A stretch of 54,596 bases of DNA. Origin: an uncultured Dorea sp. (GTDB taxonomy: Bacteria; Bacillota; Clostridia; Lachnospirales; Lachnospiraceae). A program made the position numbers and the translations under genes. Where the stretch lies: assembly GCA_910588745.1 (NCBI GenBank), contig CAJURK010000017.1:1-54596 (forward strand). Reading direction: 5' to 3'. The notes under the pieces are model-generated. The model made no database searches, was not told where the DNA came from, and saw only the letters and a list, made by a program, of their open reading frames with translations. Shown here piece by piece: positions 27,277 to 36,372 of this stretch. Every line of letters starts with the position of its first letter. Positions within the stretch are counted from its first letter, which is position 1.

Positions 27277-27330
27277 GCCCCCTATCGCCGGCATGCTGTC
27301 GAATCCACAGCGCCGGCGTGGGGGCTTTTT
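27277..27330 (+). terminator. Terminator of yqeY, overlapping the opposing gene's 3' end
   Basis: GCCCCC (27277-27282) pairs with GGGGGC (27320-27325), and GCCGGC inside (27287-27292) pairs with GCCGGC (27312-27317). TTTTT follows (27326-27330). The hairpin covers the last 16 or so codons of the minus-strand gene, whose stop is at 27282. Confidence 0.85.
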
Positions 27331-28052
27331 AAAGTTTCATGATCCAGCACATCCAAAACCATCTCCATATACCGCTCCTTTTCATACAAATCATAGGCTC
27401 CCTCCGGCCCTTCTAACCCCAAGCATCTCCCCGACGCAATATATTCATAAAATCTAGAAACCGGGGATAAGCGGCGGTATTTGGAATAAATCGTACCATT
27501 CCCGTACAATTTCTTTAATCCGGCGTCCGCTTTCCCGTATCCGTCCCTTAACCGCAGAAGCTCTCCCTCCAGAATCCGAAGCTGTTCTTTTGCATGCCGG
27601 GATTCCCTGATGATTTCTTTGTTGCGTCTTTCTCTGTTCCTGTTATGGATTCTGACGCTTTGATTATACGCGTATATCTCCATGATCCCCTGCAGCGCCA
27701 GAATAACCAGAGCCGCCGCAAAAAAAGCCGCAAATCCCAAAAGCATATTTATGCCTGTATTAACATGAACCCGGCGCAGGCTAATCCACGGCAATTTTTC
27801 CAGAAAAAAGCTTCCTGCCGCTCCGGCCATAACTCCTGCAAGCCCCGCCACAAAAGCTGATTTCAGGATATCCGTCCACCTGCTTCTTGTCCATTTCATC
27901 TCTCTAATCTCCCTTAAGATCTCCCTGTTTCTGATCCGGTTATACGTAATTCTCTTTTCTTCCAATTCAGAAACCGCTAAACTAATTTCATATCTTTTCG
28001 TTTCAAGTTCTATAATTTCTGCCAGGTATGTTTTTAGTTCTTCTTTTGACAT
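27282..28052 (-). CDS. Uncharacterised two-helix membrane protein with coiled coils
   Basis: A 256-residue protein I cannot name. Residues 1-55 are charged and predicted to coil; helices lie near 62-84 and 101-125; residues 135-175 form a second basic/acidic coil; the C-terminal part has YEYIASGRCLGLEGPEGAY, which resembles a segment seen in uncharacterised Lachnospiraceae proteins. The first helix is small-residue rich (AGLAGVMAGAAG). The site GAGGAG precedes the ATG. It diverges from an XRE regulator across 245 AT-rich bases, so the two may form one unit. The 3' end is GC-rich because it carries the neighbour's terminator. Confidence 0.75.
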   Translation of the reverse strand: MSKEELKTYLAEIIELETKRYEISLAVSELEEKRITYNRIRNREILREIREMKWTRSRWTDILKSAFVAGLAGVMAGAAGSFFLEKLPWISLRRVHVNTGINMLLGFAAFFAAALVILALQGIMEIYAYNQSVRIHNRNRERRNKEIIRESRHAKEQLRILEGELLRLRDGYGKADAGLKKLYGNGTIYSKYRRLSPVSRFYEYIASGRCLGLEGPEGAYDLYEKERYMEMVLDVLDHETLKSPHAGAVDSTACRR

Positions 28053-28145
28053 TTTTTATGCTCCTCGTATTTTAGTATATTTTATCGTAATAATTATACG
28101 CTTTTATATACTAAATTGCAACGTATTTTTAAACTATAATTAACG

Positions 28146-28289
28146 TATAATAGTAGTATCGTTGCTGCTCGCGGGGTATCTGCCTTACCCAGAAAGCTTT
28201 GGCAAAGAAATCTCTTGATAATCACCGTTTTCTATGCCAGCGTTTTCCGGGCCAAACAGATACCCTGTGAACTGTGACCTAGTAGGAGG
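28146..28289 (+). ncRNA. Foldable 5' leader of the XRE gene (candidate structured RNA)
   Basis: A TATAAT hexamer at 28146-28151 (no good -35) would start RNA near 28158. A 9-bp perfect pair, GGGTATCTG (28174-28182) with CAGATACCC (28257-28265), closes the region. Inside, TGGCA-A-AGAAA (28200-28210) pairs with TTTCT-A-TGCCA (28229-28239), 10 bp with an A-A mismatch. CCC near 28188-28190 can meet GGG near 28249-28251. The SD AGGAGG (28284-28289) follows the closing stem. There is no terminator before the gene. I recognise no known class. Confidence 0.5.
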
Positions 28290-28297
28290 AAGCAATT

Positions 28298-28603
28298 TTG
28301 GATATCTTAAAAAAAATAACTGATTTTAGGCAGGAGAGGGGGTGGACCGAATATCAATTGGCTGAAAAGTCCGGCCTTACCCAATCTACTATCTCATCCT
28401 GGTACCGGAAGAATATGCTCCCTTCCATTCCTTCTCTGATGAAAATTTGCGCAGCTTTTGATATTTCCCTCTCTTATTTTTTTCTTGAAGAAGCAGAAAT
28501 CTCCGTCAGCCTCACGGACAGACAAAAAAACATCATCGAATGCATTGCAAAGCTTACGCCCGGCCAGCAGGAACTCCTGTTAGCATTTCTGAAGTCTCTG
28601 TAA
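28298..28603 (+). CDS. XRE-family helix-turn-helix regulator
   Basis: A 101-residue DNA-binding protein. The Cro/CI-type fold spans residues 7-62, with YQLAEKSGLTQSTISSWYRK as the helix-turn-helix. The last 35 residues are helical and may dimerise. The start is TTG, eight bases after AGGAGG. It has a long leader able to fold, unusual for a small regulator. It diverges from the membrane protein gene, a plausible target, and converges on a lipoprotein gene with a shared terminator. Confidence 0.88.
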   Translation: MDILKKITDFRQERGWTEYQLAEKSGLTQSTISSWYRKNMLPSIPSLMKICAAFDISLSYFFLEEAEISVSLTDRQKNIIECIAKLTPGQQELLLAFLKSL

Positions 28604-28636
28604 CATGCCGCCGGCAGATTTCACAGGTTATACGGC

Positions 28637-28690
28637 AAAAAAACTGGCAGCCGGAAACATTGATCTGTTTCCCCTGCCAGTTTTCTTTCA
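28637..28690. terminator. Bidirectional terminator between XRE and lipoprotein genes
   Basis: AAAACTGGCAG (28640-28650) pairs with CTGCCAGTTTT (28674-28684), with an inner GGAAACA/TGTTTCC stem. Seven A precede the stem (28637-28643) and TTTTCTTT follows it, so it can stop transcription from both sides. Confidence 0.9.
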
Positions 28691-28708
28691 ATCGCTGATT
28701 CTTGCCTG

Positions 28709-29845
28709 TTATGATTCCGCCTCGCCGGCATCCTCGGTTTCATCTTCTTCCGTATCTTTCTTGTCGCCCTCGTCTTCGGTATCCTCGTCTTCCTCCGCCT
28801 GGTCGTCTGTCTTTACTTCATCGGCGTAAGGATCGCTGTCGTCCACATACATGGTCACGCTAAGTTCATTGAAATCAATCTTCTTCCAAACCTTATCCTC
28901 GACGGTAATCTTGGCGTCCTTTCTCCAGCTTTCGATTACTTCCTCGTACTTCTCCTGCTTGCGCTGTGAAATGATATTCTGCTTCTCGGCCTCCGTGGCG
29001 TCCTTGTCGAATAAACTGGTGACCTTTGCCACATAAAGACCGTTATCATTCTCTACCGCCTCTGTCACGCCGCCTTCTTCCAGCTTATCTGCTGCAGCCG
29101 CAAGCTCTGCCGGAATCGACATAGCCTCCTCTGCGTCAAAGGTTGCGTCCTTTGCCTCGTACCCCTTTTCTGTTGCGTAAGCGGCAAAATCGTCCTCATC
29201 CTCCGCGCCCTTTGCGAACTTCTCCGCATCTTTCTTAAGATCCGCCTTCTCATCGTCGGTCATCGGGACGCTGTTGCCCTCTTCATCCGTCTTCATATAG
29301 GAAAATGCTACATACTTCATCGCTTTCTGGGCTGCTTCCTCATCCGAAACCTCCATATCGGCTGTTTCTCTGATTGCCTCCCCTACTTTCTGACGGATGG
29401 TCATCAGCGTCAGCAAACGCTCTACCGTATCGATAGAACCGGATATTTTTTCCTTCTCTTCTAACCCGTTGGCTCCGTCAAATTCTTCCGCCGCCTTCTT
29501 GATCGCTTTTTCTTCCTGTTCGGAAATCTCTATCTCATAATCCTTCATATGATCCTCTAACAGATACATATTCTGCAGATCTTCCATAATCTGGCTCTTT
29601 ACCGATTCTTCGTAAGACTTTCCTTCCTCGGCCTCGCTGGCCCACATATTATCTCCCATGTAACCCGCATACCAGGTTTCGTACTGAGCCTGCGTCATCC
29701 TTGCATAGAAATTAGCCAGCCCCGCCGATATCTCATCGCCCTCTACCGTTGCAACAACCTCGTTTTCTTCCATCTTGCCGCATCCGGTAAATGATGATAC
29801 AGCCATCACCCCCGCAAGTACAAGTACCATAACTCTATTCTTCAT
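28709..29845 (-). CDS. PrsA/SurA-like foldase lipoprotein
   Basis: A 378-residue secreted lipoprotein. The signal peptide ends in the lipobox SFTGC (Cys near residue 21). A SurA-like N-domain (about 28-160) leads to a region where a PPIC parvulin domain would lie (175-285), with ELAAAADKLEEGGVTEAVE near 245, but the classic parvulin motifs are weak, so isomerase activity is doubtful. The final 45 residues are almost all Asp, Glu, Thr and Lys, a low-complexity tail. It probably assists folding of exported proteins outside the membrane. Its ATG has TTTAGGAGG; it follows mfd after 56 bases. Confidence 0.8.
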   Translation of the reverse strand: MKNRVMVLVLAGVMAVSSFTGCGKMEENEVVATVEGDEISAGLANFYARMTQAQYETWYAGYMGDNMWASEAEEGKSYEESVKSQIMEDLQNMYLLEDHMKDYEIEISEQEEKAIKKAAEEFDGANGLEEKEKISGSIDTVERLLTLMTIRQKVGEAIRETADMEVSDEEAAQKAMKYVAFSYMKTDEEGNSVPMTDDEKADLKKDAEKFAKGAEDEDDFAAYATEKGYEAKDATFDAEEAMSIPAELAAAADKLEEGGVTEAVENDNGLYVAKVTSLFDKDATEAEKQNIISQRKQEKYEEVIESWRKDAKITVEDKVWKKIDFNELSVTMYVDDSDPYADEVKTDDQAEEDEDTEDEGDKKDTEEDETEDAGEAES

Positions 29846-29901
29846 CTTCGTATATCCTCCTAAATTCTACTCTCGGCAATCTTAATCAGTTTAGCATTTT
29901 T

Positions 29902-32900
29902 TTATTGTTCAAGCAATGCTTTCATAGAAGTTAACACATTTTTCACAACCAAAAGAACATCTTTTTCTCTGTCCTTTGCACTCTTTCTCTTCTTCTCATA
30001 TACAAATGCCGGCGGTTCCTCTGCACGGAACGTCAAATCTCCCTTATAGGACTGCAGAAGTTCCGGAATCCGCTCCGGATAAACCCTTGCCTTTTCGTAC
30101 ATGACAAACGTAAACTGTTCTCCTTTCTGCTCTACGGCAGTCACATAAACACTGTGAGCCAGCGCCTTTAATCCCGCCACCTCCAGAAGCTTCATCACCC
30201 TCTTCGGGATATCGCCGAACCGGTCTATGAGTTCCTCCACCATATCGTCCATCTCTTCCTCGTTCTCAATAGCCGCGATCCGCTTGTAGATATCCAGCTT
30301 CTGATATTCATTGGAAATATAAGAATCCGGAATAAACGCATCCACATTTAGATCCATGGTAGTCGCAAAGTCTTCGTCTTTTGCCTCGCCCTTCAGATAA
30401 CGAACCGCGTCGTTGAGCATCTTACAATACAGATCATATCCGACGGCTTCCATATGCCCGTGCTGCTCTGCCCCGAGAAGATTCCCGGCTCCCCGGATCT
30501 CCAAATCCCGCATAGCAATCTTAAATCCGGAACCAAGATCCGTAAATTCCCGAATCGCCGCCAAACGCTTTTCCGCCTCTTCTTTCAAAAGCTTATTCCT
30601 GCGGTAAAGCAAGAAAGCATACGCCATCCGGTTAGATCGCCCTACCCGCCCCCGGAGCTGGTAGAGCTGGGACAGTCCCAGACGGTCCGCGTCATGGATA
30701 ATCATGGTATTTACATTAGAGATGTCAAGCCCCGTCTCAATAATCGTAGTGGACACCAGCACGTCAATCTCTCCGTTGATGAAATCAAACATAATCTTCT
30801 CTAACTGATGTTCCCGCATCTGCCCATGAGCATAAGCCACCTCCACATCCGGCACCAGCTTCTGTACATGAGCCGTAACCTCCGCAATATCCTCTACACG
30901 GTTATATACATAGTACACCTGTCCCTGTCTGGCGCATTCTCTTTGAATCGCCTCCCGAACCATCTCGTCATTGTACTCCATCACATAGGTCTGAATCGGC
31001 ATACGTTCTTCCGGCGCTTCCTCTAAAACGCTCATATCCCGAATACCAATCAGACTCATATGCAGGGTTCTTGGAATAGGCGTCGCCGTAAGGGTCAGCA
31101 CATCCACATTTTCCTTCAGTTTCTTAATCTTCTCCTTATGCTGTACGCCGAACCGCTGCTCTTCATCGATAATCAAAAGTCCCAGATCTTTAAATTTCAA
31201 ATCGTCGCTCAGCACCCGGTGGGTTCCGATTACAATATCAACCAGCCCCCGCTTCGTATCCTCAATGGTCTTCTTCTGCTGAGCCGAACTTCGGAATCTG
31301 CACATTAAGTCTACCCTCACCGGAAATTCCTTCATCCGCTGCAAGAAAGTATTGTAATGCTGCTGGGCAAGAATGGTAGTAGGTACCAAATATACCACCT
31401 GCTTGTTCTCCTGCACGGCCTTAAATGCCGCGCGGATAGCCACCTCCGTCTTGCCGTAGCCCACATCTCCGCAAATCAGCCGATCCATAATCCTCCTGCT
31501 CTGCATATCCCGCTTCACCGCTTCAATAGCAAGAACCTGGTCCTGCGTTTCCTCAAACGGAAACATCTCTTCAAATTCCTTCTGCCATACCGTATCCTCT
31601 CCGTACACAAACCCTTCCTGTTCCTGTCTGGCGGCATAAAGCTTCACCAGATCCCTGGCTACAAGCTGAACCGCGCTTTTCACATGCTTCTTCGTCTTTG
31701 CCCATTCCCCGGTTCCCAAACGGTTCAGCTTCGGCTTTCTGGCATCGGCATTCGCATACTTTTGTATTAAATCAAGCTGAGTTGCGGGAATATAAAGATT
31801 CCCGCCTTTTGCATAGGAAATCTTCATATAATCCTTGGATATCTTATCCACCTCAATTTTCTCGATTCCCTGATAAATCCCCAGGCCATGGTTCTCATGC
31901 ACCACATAATCGCCGACCTTTAGTTCTGTGAAATCCTGGATCCTGCGCCCTTCATATTTCTTTCTCTTACGTTTCTTCTTCGCCTTGCCAAAAATGTCTG
32001 TCTCTGAGATGACCATAAATTTCAGCATCGGATATTCATAGCCTTCCGCCACGTAACCATAGGACGCCATAATCTCTCCCGCGTCTACTTCCCGTTCCAT
32101 CTCATCGCTGTAGAAGCTGCTCAAATTATAGTCCCGCAAATCCTCCGCCAAACGTTTCGCCCTGGTTCTGGAACCGGATAGCAGAACCACCCGGTATCCC
32201 GACCTTTTCAGACGCTTTAGATCTCTGGTCAGCATCTCGAAGCTGCTGTTATAAGAATTAACGCTCTTAGTATGGAGATTCATCCTGTCCCGTACCTTAA
32301 AATCCCCGTACCTGGTATCCAGCGAAGAGAAGCCGATTGCCGGATACTCATTCATCTTCTTCACAATCTCAGAAGCCGGATACAGAATCATCTCTTCATC
32401 CGATACCTGATATCCGCTCTCCATCCGCTTTGCCTGCGCTTCTACAAATTCCTGTTCCACTCCTTCTCCCTTTTCCAAGAGCCTGGCCGGCTCATCCAGA
32501 AAAAGAAGCGTATCCTCTCTTGGGAAATAATCCAGGAAAGACACGCGCCTTCCCTCCGCCCCAGGAAGCTCATCTGCCGGAAATATCAGAATTTCTTCTA
32601 AATTCTGAACCGAACGCTGGCTGTCCGCATCAAAAGTACGGATCGAATCTACTTCATCCCCCCACAATTCTATCCTCACCGGCAGCTCTTCCGTCAGCGG
32701 ATAGATGTCCAGAATCCCGCCCCGGACAGCAAACTGCCCCAGTCCGCCTACCTGAACCTCCCGCTCGTATCCTGCTTGCACCAGCCTCCCTATCAACTCC
32801 TGAAAATCCAACGCGTCTCCATTCTTTACAGAAATTACAGCATTTCCCATACTCTCTTTCTTAGGCAGCCCATCCATGAACGCGTCAAAGCTTGTCACCA

Positions 32901-33243
32901 CCGTCATGACTTCTCCGGAAAGGATTGCCTGCGTCACCGCCATCCGCTGTTTCAGAATTTCCTTGCTCCTGATATCCGCCTGATAGAACAAAAAGTCCTT
33001 AGCCGGATATAAGAAAACGGCTTCATCCAAAAGCCGGTATTCTTCATATACCTGCCTGGCCTTCGACTCACTCGAACAAGCAATGACCTTATACTTGCAG
33101 CCATCGCTCAGCGCATACATCAAATGTGATTTTTGGGAATTTACACAGCCGGAGATCTGAATCACACCGGCTTCCTCTCTCTTTTTCTTCTGAAGCTCTT
33201 CGTATTCCGCCAGCTCACCAAGCGGCCGGATCAGTGCCTGCAT
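29902..33243 (-). CDS. mfd: Transcription-repair coupling factor Mfd
   Basis: A 1113-residue ATPase that removes stalled RNA polymerase from DNA lesions and recruits UvrA. The N-terminal UvrB-like module is followed by the polymerase-interacting domain (YVVHENHGLGIYQGI near residue 445), then helicase motifs: Walker A GDVGYGKTE near 593, DEEQ box IIDEEQRFG near 695, and motif VI near 875 (QLRGRVGRS). The C-terminal TRCF domain is present. The site GGGAGGAA precedes the ATG; the pth stop is 7 bases upstream, so the pair is an operon. Confidence 0.98.
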   Translation of the reverse strand: MQALIRPLGELAEYEELQKKKREEAGVIQISGCVNSQKSHLMYALSDGCKYKVIACSSESKARQVYEEYRLLDEAVFLYPAKDFLFYQADIRSKEILKQRMAVTQAILSGEVMTVVTSFDAFMDGLPKKESMGNAVISVKNGDALDFQELIGRLVQAGYEREVQVGGLGQFAVRGGILDIYPLTEELPVRIELWGDEVDSIRTFDADSQRSVQNLEEILIFPADELPGAEGRRVSFLDYFPREDTLLFLDEPARLLEKGEGVEQEFVEAQAKRMESGYQVSDEEMILYPASEIVKKMNEYPAIGFSSLDTRYGDFKVRDRMNLHTKSVNSYNSSFEMLTRDLKRLKRSGYRVVLLSGSRTRAKRLAEDLRDYNLSSFYSDEMEREVDAGEIMASYGYVAEGYEYPMLKFMVISETDIFGKAKKKRKRKKYEGRRIQDFTELKVGDYVVHENHGLGIYQGIEKIEVDKISKDYMKISYAKGGNLYIPATQLDLIQKYANADARKPKLNRLGTGEWAKTKKHVKSAVQLVARDLVKLYAARQEQEGFVYGEDTVWQKEFEEMFPFEETQDQVLAIEAVKRDMQSRRIMDRLICGDVGYGKTEVAIRAAFKAVQENKQVVYLVPTTILAQQHYNTFLQRMKEFPVRVDLMCRFRSSAQQKKTIEDTKRGLVDIVIGTHRVLSDDLKFKDLGLLIIDEEQRFGVQHKEKIKKLKENVDVLTLTATPIPRTLHMSLIGIRDMSVLEEAPEERMPIQTYVMEYNDEMVREAIQRECARQGQVYYVYNRVEDIAEVTAHVQKLVPDVEVAYAHGQMREHQLEKIMFDFINGEIDVLVSTTIIETGLDISNVNTMIIHDADRLGLSQLYQLRGRVGRSNRMAYAFLLYRRNKLLKEEAEKRLAAIREFTDLGSGFKIAMRDLEIRGAGNLLGAEQHGHMEAVGYDLYCKMLNDAVRYLKGEAKDEDFATTMDLNVDAFIPDSYISNEYQKLDIYKRIAAIENEEEMDDMVEELIDRFGDIPKRVMKLLEVAGLKALAHSVYVTAVEQKGEQFTFVMYEKARVYPERIPELLQSYKGDLTFRAEEPPAFVYEKKRKSAKDREKDVLLVVKNVLTSMKALLEQ

Positions 33244-33250
33244 TTTTCTA

Positions 33251-33832
33251 CTATTCCTCCCGCTTCACTTTTTTGTTATATTCGTTCATCGCCTGCTCCG
33301 TTTCGCCCGCCGCAAGCAGTTCCACAGCATGTACAGCGCGTTTGTAGCTTTCCTCCATGATATTCCTATCCTCTTTGGAGAAATGTCCCAGCACGTAATC
33401 GGCCAAATCATACTGGGCAGGTTTCTCTCCTACCCCCACTTTCAGCCGCAAAAACACATTCGTCCCCAAATGCGCCAAAAGGCTTTTGATACCATTGTGG
33501 CCTCCTGCGCTTCCTTTCTTCCGAATACGAAGCTGGCCTACATCTAAGCTCACATCATCATAAACAACCAGAAGCTCCGTCTCCACATCAATCTTATAGA
33601 AATCCACAAGTCCCCGCACGCTTTCGCCGCTCAGATTCATAAAAGTCTGGGGCTTAACAAGCAGCGCCTTTCTTCCCGCAATCATGCCGGTTCCTACAAA
33701 AGCCCTGCTCTTCCTGCTTTCTACGGAAATATTATATTCATCTGCAATCCGGTCTATCACATCAAATCCCACATTGTGCCTTGTTCCAGCATACTGCGCC
33801 GTAGGATTTCCAAGTCCAACAATCATAAACAT
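33251..33832 (-). CDS. pth: Peptidyl-tRNA hydrolase
   Basis: A 193-residue enzyme that frees tRNA from peptidyl-tRNA dropped by ribosomes. Family motifs are complete: IVGLGNPTAQYAGTRHNVGF with the catalytic His, PQTFMNLSGESV, and DDVSLDVGQLRIRKKGSAGG. The start is the ATG with GGAGG eight bases upstream; an in-frame GTG 15 bases earlier overlaps that site. It heads the pth-mfd operon and diverges from the membrane-anchored protein at 33988. Confidence 0.97.
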   Translation of the reverse strand: MFMIVGLGNPTAQYAGTRHNVGFDVIDRIADEYNISVESRKSRAFVGTGMIAGRKALLVKPQTFMNLSGESVRGLVDFYKIDVETELLVVYDDVSLDVGQLRIRKKGSAGGHNGIKSLLAHLGTNVFLRLKVGVGEKPAQYDLADYVLGHFSKEDRNIMEESYKRAVHAVELLAAGETEQAMNEYNKKVKREE

Positions 33833-33987
33833 TTCATACACCTCCACAACTCATTCCATTCTACAAGAGAACCCGGCGTTTGTCACGCTCTTTTCACTGT
33901 CCCGGCAAAAATCTATCCGAATATTTTATCCCTTCCCCGCATACATTTATAGAAACAAAACTATGATTAGAAATATGGAGGGTTCTT

Positions 33988-34419
33988 ATGAGTTCCAAGA
34001 CCAAAATCGTCGTATTACATATGAAAGAAATCATTTACACAGCCGTATTCGCTGTATTTGCTATAATCCTGATTCTCCTGCTCTTAGTCATGTTCCTTCC
34101 AAAAGCAAAGGAAACCAGTGAAAAAATACACAAGTACCAACCGGGAGTCTACAACTCTGACCTGACTCTCGGAAATACCGCGCTTACCGTAGAGGTAACC
34201 GTAAATGAATCCGAGATTACCTCCATCCGGTTTGCCAACCTAGACGAGACGGTCACCGCCTCGTACCCTCTCATTCAGCCAGCCATTGAGGAAATCGCAC
34301 AGCAGGTCATCGACACCCAGTCGCTGGAAAATATCTCCTATTCCGAGGAGAATCCTTACACTGCCCAAGTAATCATAAACGCCATCGAAGAAGCGTTGAA
34401 AAAAGCCGCAGCGGATTAA
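33988..34419 (+). CDS. Membrane-anchored protein with FMN-binding-like domain
   Basis: A 143-residue protein with one N-terminal helix (about 15-38) and a C-terminal domain outside the membrane. The pattern YQPGVYNSDLTLGNTALTVE followed by VNESEITSIRF is like FMN-binding (RnfG/NqrC-type) domains, but the threonine used for covalent flavin attachment is not evident, so flavin binding is uncertain. The site GGAGGG precedes the ATG. Upstream, GAATA and CATACAT are 16 bases apart, faintly like a SigG promoter. The 3' end contains its own terminator. Confidence 0.65.
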   Translation: MSSKTKIVVLHMKEIIYTAVFAVFAIILILLLLVMFLPKAKETSEKIHKYQPGVYNSDLTLGNTALTVEVTVNESEITSIRFANLDETVTASYPLIQPAIEEIAQQVIDTQSLENISYSEENPYTAQVIINAIEEALKKAAAD

Positions 34420-34434
34420 ACTGCGGCTTTTCCA
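34401..34434 (+). terminator. Terminator overlapping the stop of the 33988 gene
   Basis: AAAAGCCGCAG (34401-34411) pairs perfectly with CTGCGGCTTTT (34421-34431) around a 9-base loop that contains the TAA stop (34417-34419). A-rich bases on the left (34399-34404) allow it to act on the other strand as well. Confidence 0.85.
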
Positions 34435-34464
34435 TTTCCTGTTCTGTAATGAAGGCGCGCTTCT

Positions 34465-34728
34465 TTAGCCTTCTACGATTAAATACTGTCCGCTGGGCAA
34501 AACGAATACTTCTGCGGATTCCTCGATCTCTTCCATCGACATCCCTTCCACGTCCATGCCCTCTTCCTCCAGGAAGCGCTTTACCTCTTCGATATTATTT
34601 ACCACCGAAGCCATACAGTCCTCAAGAAAGGCTTCCGCCTCCTCCATGGTTTCGGCTACTGGCTCATCGAAAAGCTGTCCCTGTTTTTCCAGAAAAGTCT
34701 GCAAACATTCTTCATCGTATTCATACAT
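34465..34728 (-). CDS. Small acidic protein of unknown function
   Basis: An 87-residue, very acidic, helical protein (for example AETMEEAEAFLEDCMASVV and a C-terminal LPSGQYLIVEG). It has no helix for the membrane and no motif I recognise. GGGAGG lies nine bases before the ATG; a GTG three bases earlier is possible. It follows the HAD phosphatase gene by about 20 bases, so the two are probably cotranscribed. Similar small proteins are common in Lachnospiraceae without a known role. Confidence 0.7.
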   Translation of the reverse strand: MYEYDEECLQTFLEKQGQLFDEPVAETMEEAEAFLEDCMASVVNNIEEVKRFLEEEGMDVEGMSMEEIEESAEVFVLPSGQYLIVEG

Positions 34729-34749
34729 CACATATGTCCTCCCTCATGC

Positions 34750-35403
34750 CTATGATATGAATTGTAATACCTGCTCCGGCGCCTGGATGATATCCATAGC
34801 CCCCGCCTCCGCAAGAGCCTGCCTGCTGCGGAATCCCCATTCAACGCCAATACATCTGACACCTGCCGCAATACCTGTAGCAATGTCTACCTCTGAGTCT
34901 CCAATATACAGACACTCATTCTTCGGAGCTTCCATCTTCTCCAGAAGATAATAAATTCCGGCCGGATCTGGTTTTCGTGGAATCGAATCTGTCTGCCCCT
35001 GAATCTGGTCAAATACACCGGCTCCAAATATGGTTTCCACTACGTCTACCGTCTGACCATGGGGTTTGTTGGACAAAACCGCCAACCGAATCCCCTTCTC
35101 CTTCAAAGATTCTAACAATTCTAAAATTCCTTCGTAAGGCGTCACGTGATACGTACAGTTTTCTCTAAATATCCTGCCGTATATCTGCATTGCTTCATCG
35201 ATTCTCGATGCGCCGGCATCCCCGGCCGCCTCTAAGACGCGCTCCATTAGATATTTTGCGCCGTTTCCCACAAAGTTCCTGCACTGACTGTCACTGACGG
35301 GAGGAAGCCCCATCTCCTGCAGACTCTTATTTACAGAATATGCAATGGACTCCAATGTATCCGTAAGTGTTCCATCCAAATCAAAAATACAAGCCTTCAT
35401 CAT
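34750..35403 (-). CDS. HAD-family phosphatase, phosphoglycolate phosphatase-like
   Basis: A 217-residue HAD hydrolase. Motif I is FDLDGTLTDT, motif II is in VLSNKPH, the Lys of motif III is in RKPDPAGIY, and motif IV is YIGDSEVDI. The cap domain lies at about 15-80. Gph and PpaX enzymes look alike at this level, so the substrate (phosphoglycolate, pyrophosphate or another) is not settled. Two ATGs stand in tandem after AAAGGGGCAG; the second has better spacing. Confidence 0.88.
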   Translation of the reverse strand: MMKACIFDLDGTLTDTLESIAYSVNKSLQEMGLPPVSDSQCRNFVGNGAKYLMERVLEAAGDAGASRIDEAMQIYGRIFRENCTYHVTPYEGILELLESLKEKGIRLAVLSNKPHGQTVDVVETIFGAGVFDQIQGQTDSIPRKPDPAGIYYLLEKMEAPKNECLYIGDSEVDIATGIAAGVRCIGVEWGFRSRQALAEAGAMDIIQAPEQVLQFIS

Positions 35404-35469
35404 CTGCCCCTTTCTATATACATCATAGTATGAACGAAGCGAAAATGCAACCGGGAATCTTGAAATCTC

Positions 35470-36246
35470 TTAAGACAAATATTGTTTCATAACTTTTAAA
35501 GCGCCTTTTTCTAAACGGCTGACCTGAGCCTGGGATATCTGGATCATCTCAGCCACCTCCATCTGCGTCTTGCCCTCGAAGAACCGAAGCTTTATAATGT
35601 AGCGTTCCCTCTCTCCAAGATGCTTCATGGCCGCCTCAAGGGATAAATCCTCCACCCATTTTTCTTCTTTATTCTTTTTGTCGCTGATTTGATCCATGAC
35701 GTAGAGCGCGTCGCCGCCGTCGTTGTAAACCGGTTCCTGCAGGCTCATAGGCGCCTGGATCGCATCCAAGGCAAAGATGATATCTTCTCCGGAAATCCCT
35801 ATTTCTTCGGCGATTTCTTCAACGGTCGGCTCCTTCTGATGCTGTTTCACATAGTTTTCTTTAGCATAAATCGCCTTATAGGCTGTATCCCGAAGGGAAC
35901 GGCTGACCCGAATACTATTGTTATCCCGCATATAGCGGCGGATTTCCCCGATAATCATCGGCACCGCATAGGTAGAAAATTTCACGTCCAGCTCCGTATT
36001 AAAATTATTGATCGCTTTGATCAGCCCGATACATCCGATCTGGAACAAATCGTCCGGATTCTCGTTGCTGTTTCCAAACCGTTTGATCACGCTGAGTACT
36101 AATCTTAAGTTTCCTTTGATATACTCCTCTTTGGCCTCTTCATCCCCCGCTTTGATACGCGCAAACAAAGCCTCCTTTTCCTGATCGCTCAGAATAGGAA
36201 GCTTTGCTGTATTTACTCCGCATATTTCAACTTTTCCCTGTGCCAT
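35470..36246 (-). CDS. sigG: Forespore sigma factor SigG
   Basis: A 258-residue sigma-70 family factor that directs late forespore transcription. The N-terminus KVEICGVNTAKLPIL is a SigG hallmark. Region 2 (DLFQIGCIGLIKAI and FSTYAVPMIIGEIRRYMRD), region 3 and the region 4 helix-turn-helix (EVAEMIQISQAQVSRLE) are all present. The site GGGAGG precedes the ATG. In many Clostridia sigG directly follows sigE; here an RNA-processing-type MBL gene lies between. The 126 bases upstream contain TGCATA followed by an imperfect -10, possibly a SigF/SigG promoter, but the match is weak. Confidence 0.97.
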   Translation of the reverse strand: MAQGKVEICGVNTAKLPILSDQEKEALFARIKAGDEEAKEEYIKGNLRLVLSVIKRFGNSNENPDDLFQIGCIGLIKAINNFNTELDVKFSTYAVPMIIGEIRRYMRDNNSIRVSRSLRDTAYKAIYAKENYVKQHQKEPTVEEIAEEIGISGEDIIFALDAIQAPMSLQEPVYNDGGDALYVMDQISDKKNKEEKWVEDLSLEAAMKHLGERERYIIKLRFFEGKTQMEVAEMIQISQAQVSRLEKGALKVMKQYLS

Positions 36247-36372
36247 AACAGACCTCCCGCCAGATGTATATTAATCACAAGCTGTGATTCTATCTAGTAG
36301 AAATTCTGTCCATATGCACTCTGGTTATTCTCCCTTAATGGAAAATAAAAAAACTTTTAGACCTTGACAGTT

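Noticed and set aside
36330..36372. GACAG/CTGTC hairpin then T-rich tract as terminator of the beta-CASP gene
   Set aside because: The stem is only five base pairs and the T tract is about 15 bases away.
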